Below, piece after piece: positions 45,625 through 54,577 of a DNA stretch of 64,000 nucleotides. Within the stretch, counting starts at the first letter, position 1; every line of letters starts with the position of its first letter. The position numbers and the translations under genes were made by a program. The notes below the pieces were generated by a model. It was given only the letters and a program-made list of their open reading frames with translations, had not been told where the DNA came from and did not search any database. The DNA is from Bacteroidota bacterium (GTDB lineage: Bacteria > Bacteroidota > Bacteroidia > Bacteroidales > Dysgonomonadaceae): assembly GCA_023388315.1 (NCBI GenBank), contig JAEWGM010000028.1, positions 186,001 to 250,000 on the forward strand. Direction: 5' to 3'.

Positions 45625-46778
45625 TGAAAATTTTAGTTAACGCACATCTTCACTCCCCCTATTCCTTCAGCGCGTTTCGCGATATTGACGACGCGTTAGA
45701 CAGAGCCTTTGCAGAGAATGTAAAAGTAGTGGGAATTAATGACTTTTACACTGCCGAAGGGTATAAGGAATGGGCGGAGGGATGTAAAAAACGAAATTTA
45801 TATCCGCTGTTCAATATCGAACTAATCAGCCTGAACGCAGCCGACCAACAAGCCGGATTGCGGGTAAACGACCCCGGAAATCCCGGTCGCACCTACATCA
45901 GCGGCAAAGGGTTGGCATATCCCTTTCGGTTGGCAGAACCGTTTGCTTCGCAATTGGCAAATGTGCGAAATGAAGCGAACAAGCAGGTAGAAGCAATGTG
46001 CGTGAAACTGAACCAAATACTGGAAAGTAAAAACATCGGCTTTTCGCTCGACATTGATTGGATAAAGAAAAATCTAACCAAAGGTTCCATACGTGAACGC
46101 CATTTGGCGAAAGCGTTGCGAATGAAAGTGTACGAAACGTGCAACGAAGATAGCGCCTGCATTAAAAAAACATTGCAGGAGCTTTTTGACGGAAAAGAAT
46201 TAAAATCGGACACAAAAAACTTTGCCGGCGTGGAAAATGAAATTCGGGCAAACCTACTGAAAGCGGGTGGCGCGGCGTTCGTACCTGAGACGGCAGAAGC
46301 TTTTCTGCCTGTAGAAACGGTTTGTCAAATCATTTTAGCAGCAGGCGGAATTCCAACCTATCCTTTTTTGGCGGACGATGCCAATGGAAACTACACCGAT
46401 TTTGAGGGTGATTTGGAGCGTGTCGCTCAACAATTAACGGAGCGCGGTTTTCATTCCGTAGAATTTATTTCTACCCGAAACGATGTGAAACTATTGGAAA
46501 AATATGCTTCGTATTTGCACGAACAAGGTTTTATTGTAACGCTTGGCAGTGAGCACAATTCGCCTGCGATGGAGCCGATTGAACTCTTCGCCCGAAACAA
46601 TGCGCCGTTATCGGAAAAACTATTGCAAATAAATTACGAAGGCGCCTGCGTAATTGCCGCGCATCAGCACTTAGTGGCGCAAGGATTAACCGGCTATGTG
46701 GATGAAAACTGCAATGCCGATAGAAGTAAGCGGGAGGAGTTTGTGGAGCTGGGGGATGAGTTAATTCGAAATAAATAG
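45624..46778 (+). CDS. PHP-domain metal-dependent hydrolase-like protein
   Basis: The 384-residue protein begins with the PHP motif VNAHLHSPYSF (HxH) and has later candidate metal ligands in VGINDFYT, LFNIELISL and LGSEHNSPAM. PHP proteins are phosphoesterases or nucleases using two or three metals. Here the gene precedes aldolase and dehydrogenase genes, so a sugar-phosphate phosphatase role is conceivable, but that is inference. Base composition matches the housekeeping genes, unlike the GNAT gene just before it. Confidence 0.8.
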   Translation: MKILVNAHLHSPYSFSAFRDIDDALDRAFAENVKVVGINDFYTAEGYKEWAEGCKKRNLYPLFNIELISLNAADQQAGLRVNDPGNPGRTYISGKGLAYPFRLAEPFASQLANVRNEANKQVEAMCVKLNQILESKNIGFSLDIDWIKKNLTKGSIRERHLAKALRMKVYETCNEDSACIKKTLQELFDGKELKSDTKNFAGVENEIRANLLKAGGAAFVPETAEAFLPVETVCQIILAAGGIPTYPFLADDANGNYTDFEGDLERVAQQLTERGFHSVEFISTRNDVKLLEKYASYLHEQGFIVTLGSEHNSPAMEPIELFARNNAPLSEKLLQINYEGACVIAAHQHLVAQGLTGYVDENCNADRSKREEFVELGDELIRNK

Positions 46779-46784
46779 TTTTCA

Positions 46785-46870
46785 CGCTGATAATCGCAAA
46801 TTAAAACGCAGACTTTCGCAGAAAATTTGCGTTTATCTGCGAAGAAAATCTGCATAAATCTGCGAGAAAT
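46785..46870. repeat. CGCAGA/TCTGCG-rich dispersed repeat
   Basis: The gap before the aldolase-SDR gene is made of words such as TTCGCAGAAAATTTGCG and ATCTGCGAAGAAAATCTGC, which repeat and partly complement each other. It looks like a degenerate dispersed repeat and has no coding potential. Confidence 0.45.
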
Positions 46871-46875
46871 AAAAC

Positions 46876-48837
46876 ATGGAAAAGATTAAACAACTAATAG
46901 AAATATCGCAATTCTACGGCAACGACACCCGTTTCGTTATCGCCGGAGGTGGAAATACATCTTATAAAAACGCCGAAAAAATTTGGGTAAAAGCAAGCGG
47001 CTCCTCACTCGCTACAATTACCGAAGACGGTTTCGCCATCCTCGATCGCGCAAAGCTCAACCCAATGTCCGAAAAAACGTACGGCGCCAATTCCGCTGAA
47101 CGCGAAGAGCAGGTGAAAAACGATTTAGCCGCCGCGACCATTACCAAAGGGCGCCGCCCATCGGTAGAAACATCCATGCACAATGCCATCGGTTACGCCT
47201 TTGTTGTGCATCTTCACCCCACACTGGTAAACGGTTTAATGTGCGCGCAAAACGCTGAGAGCGAGTTGAAGCGTCTTTTCGGCGAAAAGATATTGTACGT
47301 AGAATATACCGATCCCGGTTACGTGCTTTTTAAAAAAGTGGACGATAAAATTAAGGAATATCGAGCAAAGTTCAACGAAGAACCAAACGTTATTTGGTTG
47401 CAAAACCACGGAATTTTTGTGGCGGCAAACACAACGGAAGAAATAAAAAAAATATACGACAACATCTTCTCCACCTTAGAAAAAGCGATAAAAAAAACCA
47501 TTCCGCAAGGCGACAGAGAAACCTGCCGTTGCACGGAAGAGGTTTTGCCCGCCATCCGAATGATGGTGTCGGCGCAAGGAGGTAAAACGTTGAAGGTTCG
47601 AAAGAACGAACTGATCAAATATTTCTACGACAGCCCGGAAAATCAAGCAGCCATCGCGAAACCATTCACTCCCGATGCCATTGTCTATTGCAAATCAAAC
47701 TATCTGTTTTTCAACAACAATGTGCCCGAGCAAATTATTGCTGACGTAAAAAAAAGCATCCCCGATTTTGTGAAAAAATTCGGATACCTTCCCAAAGTTT
47801 TGCTGATAAAGGGTATTGGGTTGGTGGCAGTTGGTGACAATGCCAAACAATGCGATATCATTCTAGATGTTTTTGAAGATGCCATGAAAACGGCCTATTT
47901 GTCGCAATCGTTTGGCGGCGCGCATCCGATGACGCAAGCGCAGATTGATTTCATCGATAACTGGGAAGTGGAAAATTACCGTCGCAGCGTGGCGGCGGGA
48001 GCATCAAAAGGGCGTGCCGAAAATAAAATCATTGTGGTTACAGGCGCCGCGCAAGGCTTTGGCGAAGGAATTGCCGAAGGGTTGCTTCACGAAGGCGCCA
48101 ACATTGTGGTGGCCGATTTAAATGAAGAAGCAGGCAAAGCCACCACCGAAAGGTTCAATAAGTTGACGCAAAGCAACCGCGCGGTTTTCGTAAAAACCAA
48201 CGTGGCTGATATTTCGAGTTTAGAGAATTTAATTCACGAAACGGTTTGTCATTTCGGCGGAATCGATTGCTTTATCAGCAACGCGGGCGTTTTACGCGCC
48301 GGCGGATTGGACGATATGACACCCGAAAACTTCGATTTTGTAACCAAAATTAATTACAATGCCTATTTTTATTGCACGAAAGTGGTTTCAAAAATAATGA
48401 AACTGCAAACTAAATACGCTTCGGACGATTATTTTGCCGATATCATACAAATAAATTCCAAATCGGGCTTGCGTGGCAGCAAAGCCAATTTCGCCTACGC
48501 CGGCGGCAAATTTGGCGGTATCGGACTTACGCAGTCGTTCGCGTTGGAGCTAGCGCCGTATCGGATTAAAGTGAATTCCGTTTGTCCGGGCAACTATTAC
48601 GAAGGCCCGCTGTGGAGCGACCCCGAAAACGGGCTGTTCGTTCAGTACCTCAATGCGGGGAAGGTGCCCGGCGCCAAAACCATTGATGATGTGAAAGCGT
48701 TTTACTTGGCACAAGTTCCTATGCGCAAAGGATGTACACCCGAAGACGTGGTAAAAGGCGTTTTGTATCTGATGGAGCAATGCGGCGAAACCGGACAAGC
48801 GCTGCCGATTACGGGTGGGCAGGTGATGCTTTCGTAG
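46876..48837 (+). CDS. Bifunctional class II aldolase / short-chain dehydrogenase
   Basis: The 653-residue protein joins a class II aldolase domain (about 1-230, metal histidines in VVHLHPTLV and LQNHGIFV) to a short-chain dehydrogenase (about 375-653). The dehydrogenase has the NAD-binding motif VTGAAQGFGEG and the catalytic Tyr-Lys in AYAGGKFGG. Its C-terminal part (VNSVCPGNYYEGPLWSDPE) looks closer to sorbitol-6-phosphate dehydrogenases than to the RhaD/RhaE lactaldehyde-oxidising fusion. It should cleave or reduce a phosphorylated sugar, but the substrate is unknown. It may supply the missing rhamnulose-1-phosphate aldolase step. Confidence 0.85.
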   Translation: MEKIKQLIEISQFYGNDTRFVIAGGGNTSYKNAEKIWVKASGSSLATITEDGFAILDRAKLNPMSEKTYGANSAEREEQVKNDLAAATITKGRRPSVETSMHNAIGYAFVVHLHPTLVNGLMCAQNAESELKRLFGEKILYVEYTDPGYVLFKKVDDKIKEYRAKFNEEPNVIWLQNHGIFVAANTTEEIKKIYDNIFSTLEKAIKKTIPQGDRETCRCTEEVLPAIRMMVSAQGGKTLKVRKNELIKYFYDSPENQAAIAKPFTPDAIVYCKSNYLFFNNNVPEQIIADVKKSIPDFVKKFGYLPKVLLIKGIGLVAVGDNAKQCDIILDVFEDAMKTAYLSQSFGGAHPMTQAQIDFIDNWEVENYRRSVAAGASKGRAENKIIVVTGAAQGFGEGIAEGLLHEGANIVVADLNEEAGKATTERFNKLTQSNRAVFVKTNVADISSLENLIHETVCHFGGIDCFISNAGVLRAGGLDDMTPENFDFVTKINYNAYFYCTKVVSKIMKLQTKYASDDYFADIIQINSKSGLRGSKANFAYAGGKFGGIGLTQSFALELAPYRIKVNSVCPGNYYEGPLWSDPENGLFVQYLNAGKVPGAKTIDDVKAFYLAQVPMRKGCTPEDVVKGVLYLMEQCGETGQALPITGGQVMLS

Positions 48838-48844
48838 ATGCAAA

Positions 48845-50032
48845 ATGAAAGATAAAATTATGAAATTTAGTGAATTAAGTGAAAATATCCGACAAGTATC
48901 CGATACTTTGCGACAAAACGCTGTATCGGCGGTAAATGCACATCTGACAGTTAGAAATTGGTTGATTGGGTTTTACATCGTAGAGTTTGAGCAGAATGGT
49001 GACGATAGGGCTAAATACGGCGCCAAACTACTACAAAACCTTGCTGACACACTTGCTGAAGACGGTTTGTCATATCGCAACCTAAAACTTTTTCGACAAT
49101 TTTATCAGGCTTATCCACAGATAAGTGTTTATATTCCTTTTTTCTTTGAAAAATTTTTTGGAGAAATAAGGGATAAATCGCGTAATAAATTTCAATTATC
49201 AGACAGAGAGGGTGTTGTAATTAGGCAATCACTGACTGCCCAATTGAAACTATTTGAAAAAAATATTGAATTAAACAGGCAGACACTGTCTGCCCAATTC
49301 GAATTACCGCAGGTTGTTCAATTAGTTCACTCTCTTTCATTTTCACATTTCAGTTTGTTGTTACCTATTGATAATGAAACAAAGCGTCGTTTCTATGAAA
49401 TCGAATGCGTCAAGGGAGCGTGGAGTGTTCGTGAACTTAAACGTCAGATTGATACTCTCTATTTTGAACGGAGTGGTATGAGTAGAAAGCCCGAATTGTT
49501 GAGCCAAACCATTCACGAAAATAGAACTTCGGACAAAATTCTAGATATTATTAAATCGCCCTTTACGTTTGAGTTTCTTGGATTGAAAGCCAAAGACGTT
49601 GTGTATGAAACGGATTTAGAAAAAGCGCTTATTGAGCATTTAGAGGAGTTTTTGATGGAACTCGGAAACGGATTTTGTTTTGAAGCTCGTCAAAAACGGA
49701 TGATCATTGGTGGTGAGTATTATTTCTGCGATTTGGTTTTTTACCACCGAATATTAAAATGTCACGTTTTGGTTGAGCTCAAAGTAGACAGTTTTTCGCA
49801 CGAACATATCGGGCAGCTCAAAACGTATGTGAACTATTATCGCAAAGAAGTCATGCGGAAAGACGATAATCCGCCGGTTGGTATATTGTTGGTAACAAAT
49901 AAAAACGACGCTTTGGTTGAATATGCGACCGCCGATATTGACCACGAATTATTTGTGTCGAAATATTTAGTTGAATTGCCCGACAAAAAGCAACTTATAC
50001 AGTTTATTAATGAAGAATATGCAAAAATATGA
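48845..50032 (+). CDS. DUF1016 / PDDEXK nuclease-family protein (YhcG type)
   Basis: The 395-residue protein has an N-terminal DUF1016 domain (about 10-150) and a C-terminal PDDEXK-like nuclease domain (about 225-380). Catalytic-looking residues are Asp in FCDLVFYHR and the ExK of LVELKVD. YhcG-like proteins are common accessory genes linked to defence, restriction or mobile DNA; function is not established. It starts 8 bp after the aldolase-SDR stop and overlaps the next gene by 4 bp (ATGA), so it sits inside a metabolic operon with which it has no evident link. It is more AT-rich than its neighbours. Confidence 0.87.
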   Translation: MKDKIMKFSELSENIRQVSDTLRQNAVSAVNAHLTVRNWLIGFYIVEFEQNGDDRAKYGAKLLQNLADTLAEDGLSYRNLKLFRQFYQAYPQISVYIPFFFEKFFGEIRDKSRNKFQLSDREGVVIRQSLTAQLKLFEKNIELNRQTLSAQFELPQVVQLVHSLSFSHFSLLLPIDNETKRRFYEIECVKGAWSVRELKRQIDTLYFERSGMSRKPELLSQTIHENRTSDKILDIIKSPFTFEFLGLKAKDVVYETDLEKALIEHLEEFLMELGNGFCFEARQKRMIIGGEYYFCDLVFYHRILKCHVLVELKVDSFSHEHIGQLKTYVNYYRKEVMRKDDNPPVGILLVTNKNDALVEYATADIDHELFVSKYLVELPDKKQLIQFINEEYAKI

Positions 50033-51300
50033 AAACAAAAGCAGTTCGCCTCTACGGCAAAAAAGACCTTCGCTTAGAAGAGTTTGAGTTACCCAAAATT
50101 AAGGACAATGAAATATTGGCCAAAGTGGTTTCCGATTCGCTGTGTATGTCATCCTATAAAGCATCGTCGCAAGGAGCCGATCATAAACGGATACCCGACG
50201 ATGTGGCTGAAAATCCGATAATTATCGGACACGAATTTGCGGGCGAACTCTTGGAAGTTGGTAGCAAGTGGGCACACAAATTTAAAGCGGGCGATAAGTT
50301 TTCCATTCAACCCGCTTTGTATTACGAAAACGGGCCGGTAGGAATTCTGAGCGCGCCGGGTTACAGCTATAAATATATTGGCGGAGACGCTACGTATGTG
50401 ATCATCCCCAATGAAGTAATGGAGATGGATTGCCTGCTTCCTTATCACGGCGAAGGATATTATCCCGCGTCGCTGGCCGAGCCGCTCTCGTGCGTTATCG
50501 GCGCTATGCACGCCAACTATCACACCACGCCGGGAAGCTACAAGCATAAAATGGAAATTGTGGATGGCGGGAAAATGGCGATTCTTGCCGGCGTGGGCCC
50601 GATGGGGCTGGCCGCGATTAATTTTGTGTTGCATCGCGAAGATATAAAACCATCGTTGTTGGTGGTGACGGATATTGACCAAACTCGTCTCGATCGCGCC
50701 GCGTCCATTTACACCGTGGAATTCGCGGCTTCACGCGGTATCGATTTGCGCTACATTAACACCGGAAAAATGGAGAATCCTGTGGAAGAATTAAAAGCCC
50801 TCACCGGCGGAACAGGATATAACGATGTGTTTGTATTCGCGCCTGTGCGTGCTGTTGTGGAACAAGGCGATGCCATTCTCGGATTCGATGGCTGCCTCAA
50901 CTTTTTTGCCGGGCCCGATAATCCCGATTTCAGCGCCAGTCTTAACTTCTACAACGTGCATTATGCTTACACGCATATTGTGGGAACAAGTGGCGGAAAC
51001 ACAGATGACATAAAAGAAGCGCTCGACATTATGAGCAAAGGCCTGGACCCCGCCGGATTGGTAACGCATATTGGTGGGTTAAACGCGGTGGCTGACGCAA
51101 CCAATAATCTGCCGAATATTCCCGGTGGCAAAAAGTTGATATACACTCATTTGGAGATGCCGCTTACCGCCATTTCCGATTTTGCCGAATTAGGTGAAAC
51201 CGATGATTTTTTCAAAGAACTGGCCGAAATTTGTGACCGCCACAATGGGTTGTGGAGCGTGGAAGCGGAGACGTATTTGTTGAAAGAAAAAGGATTGTAA
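50029..51300 (+). CDS. Zinc-type alcohol dehydrogenase resembling L-sorbose-1-phosphate reductase (SorE-like)
   Basis: The 423-residue MDR-family dehydrogenase has the GroES-like N-terminal half (IIGHEFAGELLEVG) and a nucleotide-binding half with AILAGVGPMGLAAINF. Stretches such as FDGCLNFFAGP and the extended length are like SorE, which reduces L-sorbose-1-phosphate to glucitol-6-phosphate. With the SrlD-like half of the preceding fusion, this suggests interconversion of a ketose-phosphate and an alditol-phosphate. That pathway is inference. The start overlaps the DUF1016 stop by 4 bp. Confidence 0.8.
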   Translation: MKTKAVRLYGKKDLRLEEFELPKIKDNEILAKVVSDSLCMSSYKASSQGADHKRIPDDVAENPIIIGHEFAGELLEVGSKWAHKFKAGDKFSIQPALYYENGPVGILSAPGYSYKYIGGDATYVIIPNEVMEMDCLLPYHGEGYYPASLAEPLSCVIGAMHANYHTTPGSYKHKMEIVDGGKMAILAGVGPMGLAAINFVLHREDIKPSLLVVTDIDQTRLDRAASIYTVEFAASRGIDLRYINTGKMENPVEELKALTGGTGYNDVFVFAPVRAVVEQGDAILGFDGCLNFFAGPDNPDFSASLNFYNVHYAYTHIVGTSGGNTDDIKEALDIMSKGLDPAGLVTHIGGLNAVADATNNLPNIPGGKKLIYTHLEMPLTAISDFAELGETDDFFKELAEICDRHNGLWSVEAETYLLKEKGL

Positions 51301-51425
51301 ATAAATAATTTACGATTTTTGATTTACGATTTACGATTGAATTTGCCGAAAAATTCAAAACAGCCTGTTATAACTTTAACTCAAAAAACATAAATGCCAC
51401 GTTGTGCCTTTGTGCCTTCGTGGCC
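51301..51425. repeat. ATTTACGATT-type stretch and GTGCCTTTGTGCC phrase
   Basis: ATTTACGATTTTTGATTTACG recurs as in the 40.15 kb gap. It is followed by the phrase TTGTGCCTTTGTGCCTTCGTGG, a relative of the CACAAAG repeats at 9.8 and 10.2 kb. The phrase is in frame with the next gene and creates a false N-terminal extension. Confidence 0.45.
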
Positions 51426-51427
51426 AG

Positions 51428-52732
51428 ATGAATATGAAACAATTAGACACTCAATTAATGCATCCGGTGGAGCAAATTAACATCATCATCCGCCGGATTT
51501 ATCAAAGCGGGATGACCACTACATCGGGAGGAAACATCTCTATCAAAGATACGAACGGCGATATTTGGATTACGCCATCGGGCGTTGACAAAGGCAATTT
51601 AACCACCCGCGATATTATGTGCGTGAAAAACGATGGCAAAATTATCGGGCCGCACAAACCGTCGTCCGAATATCCGTTTCACCGGGCAATTTACGAAGCG
51701 CGCCCCGAACTTACGGCCATCATTCACGCGCATCCGCCGGCATTGGTGGCTTTCAGCATCGCGCGAAAAGTGCCCGATACAAAGATTGTTCCGCAAGCGC
51801 ACAATATTTGCGGCGATATCGGTTTCGCGCCTTACGGAACACCCGGCAGCGAAGACCTTGGTGAAAAAATCGCCAATGAGTTTCGCAACAAAAAACACAA
51901 AGCGGTGATTATGGAAAATCACGGTGTGGTGCTTGGCGGAACCGATATGATGGATGCCTATCAACGGTTTGAAACGTTGGAGTTCTGTTGTCGCACCATT
52001 GTAAACGCGGGAAAACTTGGAAAGGTGAATTATCTTACCGACAGTCAGATAGCAAGTTACGTAAATCACATTCCCAAAAATATTTCACATTATATGGATG
52101 TGGATTATCCGTCGGATGAGCGCGCGCTGCGTACCGAAATGGTCAACATCATTCGTCGCGCGTGCGACCAGGGATTGATGATTTCTACCTACGGAACGGT
52201 GTCGGTGAGGTGGCGCGATAATGATTTTTTAATCACACCCAGCAATGTAGCGCGATGGGATATCACCCCTTCCGATATTGTGCAGATTAAAAGTGGAATG
52301 GCCGAAGCGGGAAAAACGCCCAGCCGCTCCGTGGCGTTGCACCAGCGAATTTATCAACTGAATCCGCACATTCACTCCATTATTTGTACGCAACCGGTGA
52401 ACCTGATGGCGCATGCGGTGAGTGGAACAAAGTTTGATGTGCGCACCATTCCCGAAAGTTGGATTTTTTTGCAAGATGTTCCCTCCATCCCTTTCGGGTT
52501 GATTTACAATGAGATTGACAACGTGGCGAAAATGTTTAACCAACATCGGGTCATTATGGTAGAAAACGACAGCGTTTTTGTCACCGGCGACAAATTGCTC
52601 AACACGTTTGATTATTTGGAAGTGGCCGAGTTTTCTGCCAATTCGCTTGTAATGGCGTCCGCCATTGGCCCGTTGAAACCAATTGGAGATAAGGAGATTG
52701 AAGAACTTCGCGTGGCTTTCAACGTGAAATAA
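51428..52732 (+). CDS. Tandem class II aldolase/adducin-family protein, second domain degenerate
   Basis: The 434-residue protein has two class II aldolase domains in a row. The first (about 10-205) keeps the zinc histidines (IIHAHPPALV and MENHGVVLG) and the glycine-rich TTTSGGNISIK. The second (about 220-430) keeps the fold (LMISTYGTVSVRW) but the HxH reads ICTQP and the NHG reads NDS, so its metal site is lost. The start at 51428 (MNMKQLDTQ) avoids a repeat-derived extension. It is the last gene of the operon and a candidate for the missing rhamnulose-1-phosphate aldolase. Confidence 0.85.
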   Translation: MNMKQLDTQLMHPVEQINIIIRRIYQSGMTTTSGGNISIKDTNGDIWITPSGVDKGNLTTRDIMCVKNDGKIIGPHKPSSEYPFHRAIYEARPELTAIIHAHPPALVAFSIARKVPDTKIVPQAHNICGDIGFAPYGTPGSEDLGEKIANEFRNKKHKAVIMENHGVVLGGTDMMDAYQRFETLEFCCRTIVNAGKLGKVNYLTDSQIASYVNHIPKNISHYMDVDYPSDERALRTEMVNIIRRACDQGLMISTYGTVSVRWRDNDFLITPSNVARWDITPSDIVQIKSGMAEAGKTPSRSVALHQRIYQLNPHIHSIICTQPVNLMAHAVSGTKFDVRTIPESWIFLQDVPSIPFGLIYNEIDNVAKMFNQHRVIMVENDSVFVTGDKLLNTFDYLEVAEFSANSLVMASAIGPLKPIGDKEIEELRVAFNVK

Positions 52733-52745
52733 GGTGCTGAAAGTT

Positions 52746-53675
52746 TCAATTGGCAGTTGATGGAAAACGTTTTCCCTGCCACGTGTCTCTTTCTTTGAAT
52801 CGCTTCACAATTTTCTCTGTCATAATGTAGTTTTTTACGCCCCAATCGGGTGCGATAAGCAATGAAGGTGGCGATTGAGAAACGAAGCGCTCAATATAGA
52901 AATCCGGATTTAGGCGTTCGGCAAAATCCACACACAAGTTCACGTACTCGTCTAATTCATACAAGTAAAACGATTCCGGAAGCAACTTATATTCCCTTGC
53001 CATAGCCGTTCCCTTAATAATTTGCAGTTGGTGCAACTTAATGGTTGTGAGCGGCAATTTCGAAATTTTTTGGGCGTGATTCAAAATATCATCGTCTGTT
53101 TCGCCCGGCAAGCCCAAAATAAGGTGTGCGCCTACGGGAATTCCCCGTTCGGCGGTTCTGACAATGGCTTCCACCGATTCCTCCCACGTGTGTTGACGGT
53201 TTATCCGTTCCAGCGTTTTGTTGAGCGTGCTCTCCACGCCATACTCAATTAAAACGAACGTTTTTTTGTTCAGTTCCGCGAAATAATCCAACAACTCATC
53301 GGGCATACAATCGGGGCGCGTGCCGATGATTATTCCCACCACGTTGGGGTAGGAGAGCGCCTCGTCGTAAAGCGCAATTAATCGCTCCATTTCGTCGTAT
53401 GTATTGGTGTAGGACTGGAAATACGCCAAATATTTCATTTCGGGATATTTGTGCGAAAAAAACGCGATGCCGTCTGCCAACTGTTCCGAAACGGTTTTTG
53501 TGGGCTTTCCATAACCCGGGCTAAAACTTTGGTTATTGCAATAGGTGCAGCCGCCGCGGCCTTTTGTGCCATCGCGGTTGGGGCACGTGAAACCGGCGTT
53601 AATGGATATTTTTTGCACTTTGTAAGGAAAATGCTGTGATAGGAATTCTGAGAAATCGCGATATGGTTTTTGCAT
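52746..53675 (-). CDS. Radical SAM protein, TIGR01212/YhcC family
   Basis: The 309-residue protein has the iron-sulfur cysteines in TCPNRDGTKGRGGCTYCNN (CxnCxxC) and the TIM-barrel segments GLPGETDDDILNHA and LHQLQIIKGTAMA. This family has uncharacterised but widely conserved functions, probably in RNA modification. The start at 53675 (MQKPYRDFSEFL) was chosen. It converges with the tandem aldolase gene, 13 bp apart. Confidence 0.92.
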   Translation of the reverse strand: MQKPYRDFSEFLSQHFPYKVQKISINAGFTCPNRDGTKGRGGCTYCNNQSFSPGYGKPTKTVSEQLADGIAFFSHKYPEMKYLAYFQSYTNTYDEMERLIALYDEALSYPNVVGIIIGTRPDCMPDELLDYFAELNKKTFVLIEYGVESTLNKTLERINRQHTWEESVEAIVRTAERGIPVGAHLILGLPGETDDDILNHAQKISKLPLTTIKLHQLQIIKGTAMAREYKLLPESFYLYELDEYVNLCVDFAERLNPDFYIERFVSQSPPSLLIAPDWGVKNYIMTEKIVKRFKERDTWQGKRFPSTAN

Positions 53676-53689
53676 ATTTTGTTTTTTGT

Positions 53690-53735
53690 AACACAGAGGA
53701 CGCAAAGTATTGTTACACAGAGTTGCGCGGAGAAG
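53690..53735. repeat. ACACAGAG-type dispersed repeat
   Basis: Words TAACACAGAGGACGCAAAG and TTACACAGAGTTGCGCGG repeat side by side upstream of the radical SAM gene. They resemble the CACTAAG-CACAAAG phrases at 9.8 and 10.2 kb. Confidence 0.4.
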
Positions 53736-53747
53736 AAGTTTTTTATC

Positions 53748-53830
53748 GAACCCGTCAGGCCGATTGCCGGCCTGATGAGTGATACAAAGTACTTCTTTGG
53801 GTAGCGATTTGGAAATCGCTTGTCCCGAGA
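53748..53830. repeat. Serial short-hairpin repeat cluster
   Basis: CAGGCC/GGCCTG and AGCGATTT-gg-AAATCGCT stems stand in a row. They resemble the clusters at 4.55, 9.9 and 63.2 kb. Confidence 0.5.
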
Positions 53831-53845
53831 AACAAAAGTAATAAA

Positions 53846-53882
53846 AAAAGCATCAACTGATTCAAAATCGACTGATGCTTTT
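53846..53882 (-). terminator. Hairpin terminator after the four-TM membrane protein gene
   Basis: AAAAGCATCA pairs with TGATGCTTTT around a 17-base loop. On the minus strand a T-run follows, fitting a rho-independent terminator for the sigma factor operon 26 bp past its last stop codon. Confidence 0.7.
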
Positions 53883-53907
53883 GAGTAATTAAAAATAAGA
53901 GAGAATA

Positions 53908-54480
53908 TTATTCTTTTTCAAACTCTTTAAGGTCGGAAATGCTTTGTTTGAGTTGGTTTAACTTTCGGAAGTAGTTAAAGTTTAACCATCCACCAATAAT
54001 GAATATTATTACTATAATAAAAATGGTTGATTCTAATGTATTAAATTTAATCAGTTTATCCCATATTTGTAATATTCCCCAAATTGCGATAATAATTGCT
54101 ACAATAAACTGAGTCAAAGAGTTTAAATGTCTTTGTTTGCTGAATTTTAGTACTGACTTTTCGTTAGATATTACATCAATTTTATTTTTTTTCGTTCTAT
54201 CGAATAGTAAAGTGAGATAAGTATCCCATATAAAATAGAATATCAGAACTGTCATCATAAAGTAAAAATAATTCCAATCCAAAGGAGTGTGTCTTGATTG
54301 CATTATCCATGCAAATGGAATTGTTATAATGAAGAGTGTTACACCAAACCAGTTATAATTTGATATAAAATCTATTTTCTGTGTTACCGCATTCTCCATC
54401 AACTTTTTATTGATAATTTGCTGTTCATCCAATTTTTTATGTAGAATATCCCATTGTTGCTTTAGTTGTTCGAGTTCCAT
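53908..54480 (-). CDS. Four-TM membrane protein of unknown function, downstream of the ECF sigma factor
   Basis: The 190-residue protein (start MELEQLKQQWDIL) has an N-terminal coiled-coil-like segment (about 1-40) and four TM helices (around NWFGVTLFIITIPFAWIM, YFYFMMTVLIFYFIWD, FIVAIIIAIWGIL and IFIIVIIFIIGGW). I recognise no named family. Its position, 97 bp after the ECF sigma gene on the same strand, suggests an anti-sigma or membrane-sensing role, but it lacks a recognisable zinc-type anti-sigma motif. Confidence 0.7.
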   Translation of the reverse strand: MELEQLKQQWDILHKKLDEQQIINKKLMENAVTQKIDFISNYNWFGVTLFIITIPFAWIMQSRHTPLDWNYFYFMMTVLIFYFIWDTYLTLLFDRTKKNKIDVISNEKSVLKFSKQRHLNSLTQFIVAIIIAIWGILQIWDKLIKFNTLESTIFIIVIIFIIGGWLNFNYFRKLNQLKQSISDLKEFEKE

Positions 54481-54577
54481 AATAAGAAAGTTTAAAAGTT
54501 TAATGTTCAATGTTTAACGTTCAAGTATAAAAGTCTATGAGTCTTTTGTTGTCTGTCTTTGTTCTTCGTTCTTTGCG

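Noticed and set aside
51404..51427. Upstream ATG for the tandem aldolase
   Set aside because: The extra residues are encoded by a dispersed repeat phrase, and aldolase similarity starts after the ATG at 51428.
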